64,000 bases of DNA from Devosia sp. (GTDB lineage Bacteria; Pseudomonadota; Alphaproteobacteria; Rhizobiales; Devosiaceae), in the NCBI GenBank assembly GCA_017794705.1, contig CP051235.1, positions 1,799,010-1,863,009 on the forward strand, in the 5' to 3' direction. This document shows, piece by piece, positions 1 through 8,752 of the stretch. The position numbers were made by a program, and so were the translations under genes. Under the pieces are notes generated by a model. That model saw only the letters and a list, made by a program, of their open reading frames with translations. It made no database searches and was not told the DNA's origin. Positions within the stretch are counted from its first letter, which is position 1. Each line of letters opens with the position of its first letter.

Positions 1-20
1 CTCAGGCGGCGCGATTTCCT

Positions 21-482
21 TTGCTCAAGACTCAATCGATGGCGTGGCTCGCCCTGTTCCTGGCGCTGGCGCTGGGCACCGGCTACGGCATCGGGATGAT
101 GGCGCGACAGAGCGTCTGGACGATGCAATTGGTCATCCCCTCGTTCAGTCCGCCGGGCTGGATGTTCGGACCGGTGTGGTTTGCGCTGCATGTCTGTCTC
201 GGGATTGTGGGCTGGCGGGTGTGGATGCGAAAGCCGAAGAGCCTGGCCATGGCTCTTTGGTTCATGCAGCTTGCGCTGACCTGGGTCTGGGCCATGGTGT
301 TTTTTGCCATGGGCATGGCGATGTTTTCGTTGGCCGTGATCATGGCGACGTTGGCGGCGCTGGGTGGTCTGATGGTGGCCACTTTCAAGCTGGACGCGTT
401 TTCCAGCGGTCTGTTGACGCCGAATTTCGTCTGGCTGGCCTTTCTTTCCATCGTGAACCTGGCAATTGTCCTGATGAATTGA
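21..482 (+). CDS. tspO: TspO/MBR family tryptophan-rich membrane protein
   Basis: Membrane protein of the TspO/MBR family. Known members bind porphyrins and act as stress or oxygen-linked regulators in alphaproteobacteria. The family loop PSFSPPGWMFGPVW is visible at residues 40-53. Five hydrophobic segments (about 7-27, 47-68, 73-97, 100-121, 131-151) match the five-helix fold, and the protein is rich in Trp. The length (about 150 aa) is normal. The start is uncertain: this ORF begins at a TTG, the first ATG is at 39, and the frame stays open to the window edge, so the true start may lie upstream. It is followed after 79 bases by the phosphomannomutase. The family call is secure, the ligand and role are not. 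Confidence 0.88.
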   Translation: MLKTQSMAWLALFLALALGTGYGIGMMARQSVWTMQLVIPSFSPPGWMFGPVWFALHVCLGIVGWRVWMRKPKSLAMALWFMQLALTWVWAMVFFAMGMAMFSLAVIMATLAALGGLMVATFKLDAFSSGLLTPNFVWLAFLSIVNLAIVLMN

Positions 483-561
483 TCGGGGTTATCGCCTGGT
501 GTTGCCGTGATCGCAGGAAACATCCAAATCCGGGCCACGACCCGGCACTTGAGGAGGGAAA

Positions 562-2007
562 ATGGCAGAGGCGCCGAGGTTTGGCACTTCGGGGTTGCGG
601 GGGCTGGCGGATCAGCTTGCCGGGCCGGTTACCCGGAAACATGTCGCTGCATTCCTCCAACATCTGACCTCGACCCGGCGTATTGAACCGGGAGGGCCGG
701 TGTTCCTAGGGCGCGACTTGCGAGCGTCTTCTCCTGCGATCCTGATTGATTGCTGCGCGGCGATTTCAGCGTGCGGCTTTGTGCCGGTTGATTGCGGCGA
801 GGTGCCCACCCCGGCCCTCGCCAATCTGGCGCAGGGACAGGGCGCCGCGATCATGATCACCGGCTCGCATATTCCTGCCGACCGCAACGGGCTGAAGTTC
901 TATACGCCGGGTGGTGAAATCACCAAAGCGGATGAGGCCGAGATTTCGCGGCGGCTGGGCGTCATTGGGACGCCGGACACGCAAAATCAGACCTCCCGGA
1001 GCGCTGATGCGCTTACTTCTTACCTGGCCCGCTTTGAGGGTTTTCTGGCGGCTGACGCCCTCAAAGGGAAACGTTTTGGCATTTACCAGCATTCCAGCGT
1101 GGCGCGCGATCTGCTGGGGCCACTGCTCGAGGAGTTCGGGGCGGAAACGATTGAGTTCGGGCGATCGGAGACCTTCGTGGCGGTGGATACCGAGGGACTT
1201 TCGAGCGACATCGCGGCTGAGCTCAAAATGCAGGCCCGGCAGCACGGGTTGGACGGCGTGGTTTCGACGGACGGGGATGGGGACCGGCCGCTGATCACCG
1301 ATGAAAAGGGCGCAGTTTTGCGCGGCGGTCTGATCGGACTGGTCGCAGCGCTGGTGCTGCAGCCTCAAACGGTTGTGACGCCGGTTTCAAGCAATTCGGC
1401 GATCGATTCCCGGTTCGGCATTGAAGTGTTCCGGACCAGAATCGGTTCGCCCTTTGTGATCGAGGCGATGCTTGAAGCGGCCAAGGACGGGACGGTGCTG
1501 GGGTTCGAGGCCAACGGCGGTGTTCTGACTGGCTCGGCATTCCGTCACGGCAACGCTGAGCTTGCGCCCTTGCCGACGCGCGACGCCGTGCTGCCAATTC
1601 TTTCGGTGCTGGGCTATGCGGCGCAAAACAGGCTGGCGCTTTCGGGTTTGCACGGCCATCTGGGGTTGACGAGTTCGCTTTCGGGGCTGCTCCGCGGGTT
1701 TTCGTTTGAAGGGCTGCAGGGGTTGATGCAGCGGCTGGACGGTGAAGATGGGACGCTCGATGCTCTGTTCGACGGGCTGGGCCGGACAGAAAGCATCAAC
1801 CGGACTGACGGGCTGCGGTGCAGCCTTCATGGCGGCCGGATCGTTCACTTCAGGGCTTCGGGCAATGCGCCGGAACTACGCATTTATATTGAGGCGGAGA
1901 ATGATCTGGCGGCATCCGAGTTGCTGGCGGAAGTGACGCGGCGGCTCGAAGCGGTGGCGATTCCGGACCCCCGGGACGCCCTGAGACGACGGCCGCGTTT
2001 ACCTTAA
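562..2007 (+). CDS. manB: Phosphomannomutase / phosphoglucomutase family protein
   Basis: Alpha-D-phosphohexomutase, probably interconverting mannose-6-phosphate and mannose-1-phosphate in the cytoplasm for GDP-mannose supply. The visible landmarks are GTSGLRG at residues 8-14, the phosphoserine loop TGSHIP with Ser102, the metal loop DGDGDRP near residue 240, and the sugar-recognition loop FEANGG near residue 316. The 481-residue length fits the four-domain family. A GGAGGG-type ribosome site lies just before the ATG. The adjacent manC supports mannose over glucose as substrate, but specificity within the family cannot be read from sequence alone. It precedes the EPS genes and most likely feeds them. 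Confidence 0.88.
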   Translation: MAEAPRFGTSGLRGLADQLAGPVTRKHVAAFLQHLTSTRRIEPGGPVFLGRDLRASSPAILIDCCAAISACGFVPVDCGEVPTPALANLAQGQGAAIMITGSHIPADRNGLKFYTPGGEITKADEAEISRRLGVIGTPDTQNQTSRSADALTSYLARFEGFLAADALKGKRFGIYQHSSVARDLLGPLLEEFGAETIEFGRSETFVAVDTEGLSSDIAAELKMQARQHGLDGVVSTDGDGDRPLITDEKGAVLRGGLIGLVAALVLQPQTVVTPVSSNSAIDSRFGIEVFRTRIGSPFVIEAMLEAAKDGTVLGFEANGGVLTGSAFRHGNAELAPLPTRDAVLPILSVLGYAAQNRLALSGLHGHLGLTSSLSGLLRGFSFEGLQGLMQRLDGEDGTLDALFDGLGRTESINRTDGLRCSLHGGRIVHFRASGNAPELRIYIEAENDLAASELLAEVTRRLEAVAIPDPRDALRRRPRLP

Positions 2008-2018
2008 CAAGCAGTTAA
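2004..2018 (+). promoter_or_regulatory. CtrA-type box upstream of manC
   Basis: TTAA, seven bases, TTAA is the full consensus spacing of the alphaproteobacterial cell-cycle regulator CtrA. The box lies 78 bases before the manC ATG. A GTTTACCTTAAC 12-mer overlaps its left half (1997-2008) and recurs at 8669-8680. Binding is inferred, not shown. Confidence 0.45.
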
Positions 2019-2096
2019 ACTTGTCCGTGGGATTGGCGCGGGCAAATCTGGACTTTAACCTTATCAACAGCGTGGGAACCGCTGGAGTTCACAGAT

Positions 2097-3500
2097 ATGC
2101 TGCAACCCGTCATCATCGCCGGAGGATCCGGATCGCGCCTGTGGCCGGTATCGCGCCACCAGCGGCCGAAACAGTTTCTGACCCTGACTGGCCAGCACTC
2201 GATGGTGCAACATACGCTGCAAAGGCTGAACGGCCTCAGGGCGGCGGCGCCGATCGTGGTGTGCAATGAGGAGCACCGGTTTCTGGCAGCCGAGCAATTG
2301 CGCCAGATCGAAGTTGATGACGCAACGCTGGTGCTTGAGCCCGAAGGCCGCAACACGGCCCCGGCCATCGCGGTCGCGGCGCTGCATGCGCTGGAGAGCG
2401 GCGACCCGCTGCTGCTGGTGCTGGCTGCCGATCAGGTGATTACTGACGTCGCGGCGTTTCAGGCCGCTGTCGGGGTGGCAACGCCGCTGGCAGAGGCCGG
2501 CAAACTGGTCACTTTCGGCGTTCCGGCGCGGACGCCGGAAACCGGATATGGCTATATTCGCAAGGGCGACAGTCTTTCCAATTCGGTTTTCACCATCGAC
2601 GCCTTTGTCGAAAAGCCTGACCTTGAGACGGCGCAATCCTATGTGGAGTCGCAGAACTATTTCTGGAACAGCGGCATGTTCATGTTCCGCGCCAGCAGGC
2701 TGATCGAGGAACTGGGCAAGTATCGTCCTGAGGTGCTGCAGGCCTGTGAGGCGGCGCTGGCGGGCAAGCATCGCGACCTGGATTTCTTGCGGCTGGATGA
2801 TGCGGCGTTCTGCGCGGCGGAATCGGTTTCGGTGGATGTCGCGGTCATGGAAAACACGCGAGACGGCGTCGTGATACCGCTCGACGCGGGCTGGAATGAT
2901 GTGGGTTCGTGGGTGGCGCTGTGGGAAGTCAGCGAAAAGGACCTGTCCGGCAATGCCTTCCGGGGCGACGTCTTGCAGTCCGGGTCCTCCAACAATCTGG
3001 CCTTTTCCGATCACCGGCTGGTGACGCTGGTCGGGGTGGAAAACCTTGTGGTGGTCGAAACCAAGGATGCCGTGCTGGTGGCCAAACAGGACCGCGTGCA
3101 GGACGTTAGATCGATCGTTGATGACCTGCGCCGCAAGGGGCGCAAGGAACATATCAACCACCGCGAGGTCTATCGGCCCTGGGGTCACTATGACTCTGTG
3201 GACAATGGCGACCGCGACCAGGTGAAGCGGATTACAGTCAATCCGGGCGCCAAACTGTCGGTGCAGATGCACCATCACCGGGCCGAACACTGGGTGGTTG
3301 TGCGTGGCACGGCGCGGGTGCACCGGGGTGATGAGGTCATCATGCTGACCGAAAACCAGTCGACCTATATCCCGCTGGGCGAAGTTCATTCGCTGGAAAA
3401 CCCGGGCAAGATTCCGCTTGAGATTATCGAAGTGCAGTCGGGGTCGTATCTGGGCGAGGATGACATTGTCCGGCTGGATGATGTCTACGGCCGCACCTGA
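2097..3500 (+). CDS. manC: Mannose-1-phosphate guanylyltransferase / mannose-6-phosphate isomerase
   Basis: Bifunctional type II phosphomannose isomerase/GDP-mannose pyrophosphorylase (AlgA/CpsB/ManC family), making GDP-mannose from mannose-1-phosphate and GTP. The N-terminal nucleotidyltransferase has the [12 protein letters not shown] loop near residues 8-19 and the FVEKP motif near residue 180. The C-terminal cupin isomerase domain starts around residue 350, with RPWGHY and the metal-binding [10 protein letters not shown] segment. At 467 aa it is full length for the two-domain enzyme. It lies 89 bases after the phosphomannomutase, with a CtrA-type box in the gap, so it may have its own promoter. 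Together the two genes form a GDP-mannose module for the EPS cluster. Confidence 0.95.
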   Translation: MLQPVIIAGGSGSRLWPVSRHQRPKQFLTLTGQHSMVQHTLQRLNGLRAAAPIVVCNEEHRFLAAEQLRQIEVDDATLVLEPEGRNTAPAIAVAALHALESGDPLLLVLAADQVITDVAAFQAAVGVATPLAEAGKLVTFGVPARTPETGYGYIRKGDSLSNSVFTIDAFVEKPDLETAQSYVESQNYFWNSGMFMFRASRLIEELGKYRPEVLQACEAALAGKHRDLDFLRLDDAAFCAAESVSVDVAVMENTRDGVVIPLDAGWNDVGSWVALWEVSEKDLSGNAFRGDVLQSGSSNNLAFSDHRLVTLVGVENLVVVETKDAVLVAKQDRVQDVRSIVDDLRRKGRKEHINHREVYRPWGHYDSVDNGDRDQVKRITVNPGAKLSVQMHHHRAEHWVVVRGTARVHRGDEVIMLTENQSTYIPLGEVHSLENPGKIPLEIIEVQSGSYLGEDDIVRLDDVYGRT

Positions 3501-3522
3501 AGCGTTCCGGCGCTAAGCACGC

Positions 3523-6500
3523 TCAGTTTCTCAGGCTGAATATCACCGCATCTTCGTTGGAATAGGCGACCTGCAGTTGCGGGGCGCGAAGAAGTTCCTG
3601 TTCGACGCGCTCAAGTCCGCCGGCCGGCAACAGGCCAAGACTGTCGAACACGGCCTTCATACTGCGCGTGACAATGACGTATCCGCCATTGGGGGCATTC
3701 CGCAGCCATCGGGTGACCATGGCGGCAGGATCAGTTGCCAATTCTTCGGCGATGCCCGGCAGTTCCTCGGACAGCGGCACATAGATGAAGTTCTCGTAGT
3801 TGCGGAACTGCGAGGGGTAACTGCGGGTGCCTTCGATCAGCAGTTCGCCGGGTTCCGAACGTGAGTAGAGCCAGTCGCTGGCCGCGACTTCCTCGGGGGT
3901 GAATCTATATTGCTCATCCTTGCCATTGTTGGCGAGGATGAAGGTGGGCACCGCGGCAGCGATGACCAGCGCCAGCGCGGCGGCCCGAACAAAACCCATG
4001 CCGCGCACCGACGTGAACAGATGGGCTGCAAAATACGCCGCAAAGGGCAGCGCGAAGAAATAGGCGCGGAAGATGATTTCTCCGCCATAGGGCGTCACGA
4101 TGGCGAGGGGGATCGCCGCGAGCAGCAGGACCAGTGCTGACAGATCGAGCCGCCGGCCCCACAAACGGACCAGGCCGCCGAGCAACCCGAGTAGGATGAT
4201 GGCGGCGCTGAGACCACGTGAAGCGAGCGCAACAATGCGCTGGCTGTCGCTGACCTGGGTCAGGTCGACAAGTTTGCCCACCGTGTCTTGGCCGACATTG
4301 CCGAGGCTTTCGAGAATGCCGACCAGCTGGGCGGCCATGAAACTGTCGGCGAAGTAAAACAGCCACAGGAGCTGGGCGACGAGGCCGAACAGGAAATAGT
4401 CGAACCGCAGGCGCCCGATCGCGAACAGGCCGAACAGCGCACTGAGCATGAGCAGCGGCGTCAGCTGGTGGGTGGCAACGATCATGAGGGTCAGGACCAG
4501 GGCGGCCAGAATGTTGAACACCTGAAACCTGCCGGCCAGTGGCTTGTCGTCGGGAAGGATTTCAAAGCCGGACTTCTCGTGGATCCTGTCGAGCAGGGTG
4601 CCGCGCCATCCCTCAGCGCGCTGCGCCAGCGGGCCGGTGACCAGATAGATCAGGCAGAGATAGAACAGGAAAGCCGTGCCCTGCGGCGAGAAATAGTCCT
4701 GCCCGACCCAGTTTCCGAGAAGGAAGAGCATGGCGGCGACAAGACCCGTGCGCCGACCCGCCCCGAGATTCGTGAAAATGCCCAGCAGTGCGACAGCGTA
4801 AAGCGCATTGAGCAGCACCGGGAAGAAGCGCGCCAGATCGGCAATGCCGAGGGGGTCCAGCCCGAAGAGGTTGGCGATGCCGGCCATGGCGAGAAAGAAA
4901 GCCGGCCAGTTGAAATAGGCCGAGAGGAACTGGGCGGTCGGGTCCAGTTCGCCGGTGCGCATGATGAAGTCAATGACGCCGACATGCTTCCAGGCCCAGG
5001 AATAGCGCAGCGTTTCGTATGAAATGGCGGGGGTCGCATGCAGCAGCAGCACCATTGCGGCCAGACAGGCCAAAGGCACAAGCCGAGCAGATGCCTTGCC
5101 GGAAAGCGAGAGCACGAAAGCCATGATTACCAGCCCATAGGCGGCAAATATCTGGTTGGGCAGCACCGAGATGAGGCCGAAGGCGCCCATTTCGCCCGGC
5201 TCGATCTGCGGCAAGGTGATCCACCACAACGCAAGACCCGCCAGCAGCAACGCCGAGGCGGCAACGGTCCTCCACGTTGAACCGGCGGAAGCGGCAGACT
5301 CGATCTCTGAATTGCTGACGGGGGCGGGACGGCGGACTTTTTCCGGTTTTGGATGCGGTTGCTCCGCCGCAGCCGGCTTCCGATTGACCGCGCCAACCAC
5401 GAGTTTGACGTTGGCGGCGTGCCAGAAAGTGCCCGGACGATAGAGCTCGGACTTTTGCACATTGTTGGAGACGTGCTGCAGCCAGACCAGCAACAGCATC
5501 GCCCGTCTGAGGTCTTCGGGTCCCGACTGCCAGACGACGCCCACAAGGGCCTCTTCTTCAGCAGACAGTTCGGGTCGGTTCAGCAGATCGACCAGAACGG
5601 GACCAAGCTCCCGTCCGGCGCCGCGCATGCGCTGGGTGAGCACGAGGTGCAGCGGATCGACAAAGGCCGGAGAGTCGAGACGGGCCTGACCCCAATCGAC
5701 GATGCCGGTCACCTTGAGCGGCCTGATCCGGCTCCTGTCGGTCTCGTACAGAACATTGTCGAGACAGAGGTCGCCGTGCCCCAGGCCCAGCATCTGGCGG
5801 CTGCCGGCGAAGGCATCAACGAGGGTTTCGCGCAACGACGGGGTGGAGATGTCGGCAGCGGATATCAATTCCAGCGGCTGATCGATCCATTCGGCCAGCC
5901 ACTGGCTGTCGATCATCTGCTCGGTCGCGATCGCGGCATGCATTTCGGCAAGCGTTTCGGCGGCCAGTTGCGCCGCCATATGTTGATTTGAGGCGAATTG
6001 CCGCCCTTCCCTGCCGAGCAGCCGCGTCATGCGCAACTCCCCCGCGGGGTCGAAGCTTTCGATGCGTGGCAGCAAATGGCGGAAACGCCTCAGTCTCCGG
6101 TCCGCCGACAGATAGGTCAGCGCATCATGTTCGGCCAAGAGCGCCTCGCGCCCGGCGGCGGTCGCGCCGGACTTTGTGACGTTTCGTCCAAGCGCTGTAC
6201 GCGCGTCGCTGAGCGACACCGGCGACAGGGTCACGCCGAAAAGCTGCCGCGCGAAATTGAGGGTGCGGGAAAGGGCGGAGGTCAGATCAAAGACAAAAGC
6301 GCGCAGAACGATCCTGTCGGTGCGGTAAACCATGACGAGAAGGCTTGCTGCCAGCACCAGCGAATGGGTGACCAGCCACGCCAGCGCCATGCCGACCGGT
6401 CCCATCCGAACAAGGGCCAACGCACCGAGAGCAACCGCGAGCAGCAGAGTGGCGATCTGTACGGCGGCGACGCCTGCGAAGAAATTCTCTGAACGGGCAA

Positions 6501-7638
6501 TGGCCAGAAGAACGGTAACGATGGAGAGCGGGATGACGGACAGAGCAAAAAGGCGCAGCAGCGGCGCACCCTCGGCCACGTAATTTTCGCCGAACAGCAA
6601 CATGATCTGCGGCGCGAACAGCACGGCGACAAGTGCGGCGGGGACCACCAGCAAAAGCGTGTAGACCAGGGTGGCGGCATAGAGGGCCCGCCGCTTTTCA
6701 GGGTGGCGGCCAACTTCAGATTGCATGGCGGCGCCCATGTGCCTGCCGACGAGATAAAGCGTGTAGGAAATGGTCCAGGCCATCTGGTACTGGGCGCTGG
6801 CGGCGGCGCCGGTCATCGACAATACGAGTATGGGAATGAGGCCATGGGCGATGCTGGTGGCCAGCGAGCCAGCATAGTCCCAGCCAAAAAAGCGCAGGAA
6901 TTTTTGCCGGTCCAACTTTTCCCCGGGCGCGGCGGCGGCCCAGTGGTCTTGATTGAGTTCCTGCTGGATGCGGACGTGCACAATCAGGCCAATCAACGCC
7001 GCGGGCACCACCCAGATGGCCACGACGACTTCGCCTCCGAAGGCCCAAGTGCCGGCGGCAACGCCCGCAGCGAGAACCAGAACGATCTTGGCAATGGAAT
7101 AGGCGAGGGTCTGCACCGGCACGATGCGCGAAAGCCGCAGGCCGGTCAGCACAGCTTCCTGCAGCGCATAAAGGGTCCAGATCACCAGAGCGGCAACGAA
7201 CAGTGAGCCGCCGAGGGCTGACTGGTTCAGGAAACCAAGCTCCGATGAGACAAGGGGAACCAGCAGCACGAAACCGGCGCCGAGCAGGGCGGCGGCGGCG
7301 GCGGCGCCAAGGAAGCACTTAAAGATGATGGTGTGTGCCTCATTGCCCGCGAACGGCACAAACCGGTGCACCAGATTGCGCAGATTGAGTTGGGCAGCAT
7401 GGCTGAGCGCGCCGAGGGCGGCGATCAGGGCTGCCGCCAGACCCACCTGTTCCTGGGTGAACACACGGGCGGTGACCAGCCAGAAGGCCAGACCCAGAAC
7501 CGCGCTGATGGCGGAGCCGGCGACCAGCGCCAGACCATTGCCGCCGAGCGAACTGCCAGCCATGTCGCGCAAACGGGCAACCCACCCCGCAAAGTGAGCG
7601 AAGCGGGAAGGATCGCGGCGCGCGGCACCCGCCGTCAT
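3523..7638 (-). CDS. Flippase - APH-like kinase - multi-span membrane protein fusion
   Basis: A 1371-residue, three-part protein without internal stops. Residues about 30-445 form a polysaccharide-flippase-like (Wzx/MATE-type) 12-14 helix domain. Residues about 465-750 resemble an aminoglycoside phosphotransferase/choline-kinase fold, with the catalytic loop HGDLCLDN (H621, D623, N628) and the metal-binding IVDWGQA (D648). A Pro/Lys-rich linker spans about 754-780. Residues 790-1240 form a second block of about 10-12 helices resembling GT-C glycosyltransferases or polysaccharide polymerases, with a soluble tail of about 130 residues. The start chosen is the ATG at 7638, whose ATGA overlaps the stop of the GH16 gene upstream. 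The frame extends further upstream, but only inside that gene. Probable role, inferred from context: lipid-linked saccharide export or polymerisation. The kinase substrate is unknown. Confidence 0.8.
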   Translation of the reverse strand: MTAGAARRDPSRFAHFAGWVARLRDMAGSSLGGNGLALVAGSAISAVLGLAFWLVTARVFTQEQVGLAAALIAALGALSHAAQLNLRNLVHRFVPFAGNEAHTIIFKCFLGAAAAAALLGAGFVLLVPLVSSELGFLNQSALGGSLFVAALVIWTLYALQEAVLTGLRLSRIVPVQTLAYSIAKIVLVLAAGVAAGTWAFGGEVVVAIWVVPAALIGLIVHVRIQQELNQDHWAAAAPGEKLDRQKFLRFFGWDYAGSLATSIAHGLIPILVLSMTGAAASAQYQMAWTISYTLYLVGRHMGAAMQSEVGRHPEKRRALYAATLVYTLLLVVPAALVAVLFAPQIMLLFGENYVAEGAPLLRLFALSVIPLSIVTVLLAIARSENFFAGVAAVQIATLLLAVALGALALVRMGPVGMALAWLVTHSLVLAASLLVMVYRTDRIVLRAFVFDLTSALSRTLNFARQLFGVTLSPVSLSDARTALGRNVTKSGATAAGREALLAEHDALTYLSADRRLRRFRHLLPRIESFDPAGELRMTRLLGREGRQFASNQHMAAQLAAETLAEMHAAIATEQMIDSQWLAEWIDQPLELISAADISTPSLRETLVDAFAGSRQMLGLGHGDLCLDNVLYETDRSRIRPLKVTGIVDWGQARLDSPAFVDPLHLVLTQRMRGAGRELGPVLVDLLNRPELSAEEEALVGVVWQSGPEDLRRAMLLLVWLQHVSNNVQKSELYRPGTFWHAANVKLVVGAVNRKPAAAEQPHPKPEKVRRPAPVSNSEIESAASAGSTWRTVAASALLLAGLALWWITLPQIEPGEMGAFGLISVLPNQIFAAYGLVIMAFVLSLSGKASARLVPLACLAAMVLLLHATPAISYETLRYSWAWKHVGVIDFIMRTGELDPTAQFLSAYFNWPAFFLAMAGIANLFGLDPLGIADLARFFPVLLNALYAVALLGIFTNLGAGRRTGLVAAMLFLLGNWVGQDYFSPQGTAFLFYLCLIYLVTGPLAQRAEGWRGTLLDRIHEKSGFEILPDDKPLAGRFQVFNILAALVLTLMIVATHQLTPLLMLSALFGLFAIGRLRFDYFLFGLVAQLLWLFYFADSFMAAQLVGILESLGNVGQDTVGKLVDLTQVSDSQRIVALASRGLSAAIILLGLLGGLVRLWGRRLDLSALVLLLAAIPLAIVTPYGGEIIFRAYFFALPFAAYFAAHLFTSVRGMGFVRAAALALVIAAAVPTFILANNGKDEQYRFTPEEVAASDWLYSRSEPGELLIEGTRSYPSQFRNYENFIYVPLSEELPGIAEELATDPAAMVTRWLRNAPNGGYVIVTRSMKAVFDSLGLLPAGGLERVEQELLRAPQLQVAYSNEDAVIFSLRN

Positions 7639-8597
7639 TGCCTTTTCCAGTCCCACGCCCTGACGTAGTCCACCTCGAAGCGGGCGGGGAACTCGGTGTC
7701 TTCGTCCGGGTCGCCCGGCCAGTCGCCGCCGACCGCAAGGTTGAGGATCAGATACATGGGTTCGTTGGAGATCAGTCTGCGGTCCGTAAAGCGCCAGACT
7801 TCTTCGCCGTTGAAAAACCAGATGATGGCATCGGGGGTCCATTCGAGACCGAAGACGTTCCAGTCTTCGGACATGTCGGAAACAACGAGGTCGCTGCCGA
7901 AGCTCACCTCCTGATCAGTCAGTTCGTGATGATAATGCATCTCGAGCACGTCGGGCGCGTGCCCGAGGACTTCCATGATGTCGATTTCCGGCGTTGATTC
8001 ATGATCGGACGGCAGCATCCATATGGCCGGCCACAGCCCCTGGCCGCTGGGTATGCGGGCCCGCACCTCGACATAGCCGTAGGTCAGGTTGAAGGCATCC
8101 TGCTCTTCATCATAGTAGCGGCCGGTGTTGATGAGCCCGGAAATGTAGTTGTACTCGCCCTCGGGGGTGTCGACGTCGTATTCGCGGGCTTCGAGTGTCA
8201 GAACGCCGTCGGCGACGGTGATATTGCCGTCGCGGTACCACTGCAGTTCATTGTTGGACAGGTTGGTGCAGCCGCCATGTCCCCACCAGTAGCAGGTCGA
8301 CCACAGTTCGCGATTGAGTTCCTCGCCATCGAACTCTTCTGAAAGAACCTGCGTCCAGACCACGCCTTCGCTCATGGGCCGGTTGGGCTGGGATTGCCAG
8401 GCGATCAGCCAGATCAGGGCGACCAGACCCGCAACGGTAACAATGCCGATTGTGGCGATGGCCATGCCGGTCAGCACCCAGCCGAGCGCGGTGCGCGAAC
8501 CGGCTGGTGCCGCCTGGGCCCACAGGTTGCGCCAGCCGTTCTGAGAAGTCTGATCGATGAACTGTTCGGCCTGCGTCATGTCCATTCGGGTCCGCAT
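7635..8597 (-). CDS. Membrane-anchored glycoside hydrolase family 16 (beta-glucanase/EPS lyase-like)
   Basis: GH16 enzyme that would cleave beta-1,3/1,4-glucan or galactan-type chains outside the cytoplasmic membrane. The catalytic signature EIDIME (E205, D207, E210, counted from one residue before the chosen start) is intact, with Trp-rich substrate-binding segments such as GLWPAIWM and NGEEVWRF. A cytoplasmic N-terminus of about 40 residues is followed by one hydrophobic span (about 40-68), so it is a type II anchored rather than freely secreted enzyme. The first ATG is at 8597, with a GTG just upstream and further ATGs at 8585 and 8579, so the start is uncertain. It is translationally coupled (ATGA) to the flippase fusion, suggesting that chain trimming and export act together, as with ExoK-type glycanases in rhizobial EPS loci. 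Confidence 0.9.
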   Translation of the reverse strand: MRTRMDMTQAEQFIDQTSQNGWRNLWAQAAPAGSRTALGWVLTGMAIATIGIVTVAGLVALIWLIAWQSQPNRPMSEGVVWTQVLSEEFDGEELNRELWSTCYWWGHGGCTNLSNNELQWYRDGNITVADGVLTLEAREYDVDTPEGEYNYISGLINTGRYYDEEQDAFNLTYGYVEVRARIPSGQGLWPAIWMLPSDHESTPEIDIMEVLGHAPDVLEMHYHHELTDQEVSFGSDLVVSDMSEDWNVFGLEWTPDAIIWFFNGEEVWRFTDRRLISNEPMYLILNLAVGGDWPGDPDEDTEFPARFEVDYVRAWDWKRQ

Positions 8598-8623
8598 CAC
8601 CCAATGTGCTGAAGGGGTATCAG

Positions 8624-8746
8624 GGTAAACATAGTCTGAATGCGGCGGGTTTGTGCGGACCGGTTGCTGTTTACCTTAACGCGCGGATTGAATTTACAGC
8701 GGCGGGCCGGGAGCGCGACAAGCAGATGGTAAACCAATGGTAAACC
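8624..8746. promoter_or_regulatory. Cluster of four GGTAAAC/GTTTACC motifs between divergent EPS operons
   Basis: The heptamer occurs at 8624-8630 (plus), 8669-8675 (minus) and twice as ATGGTAAACC at 8726-8735 and 8737-8746, the last two spaced by 11 bases, about one helical turn. They fill the control region shared by the GH16-flippase operon and the FemAB-POTRA operon. A further copy lies upstream of manC (1997-2003). The spacing suggests a cooperative operator for an EPS regulator, but the protein is unknown. Confidence 0.4.
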
Positions 8747-8752
8747 GGGGCG

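Noticed and set aside
2064-3389. A 441-codon open frame on the minus strand across manC
   Set aside because: It is the antisense shadow of manC, has a His/Arg-rich composition with no recognisable fold, and manC is unmistakable.
7639-7842. Upstream extension of the flippase fusion by 68 codons
   Set aside because: It lies wholly inside the GH16 gene in another frame and has no hydrophobic or conserved character. The ATGA-coupled ATG at 7638 is better.
8676-8690. Possible CtrA box in the GH16/FemAB intergenic region
   Set aside because: TTAAC is present, but seven bases later the sequence is ATTG instead of TTAA, so only a half-site exists.
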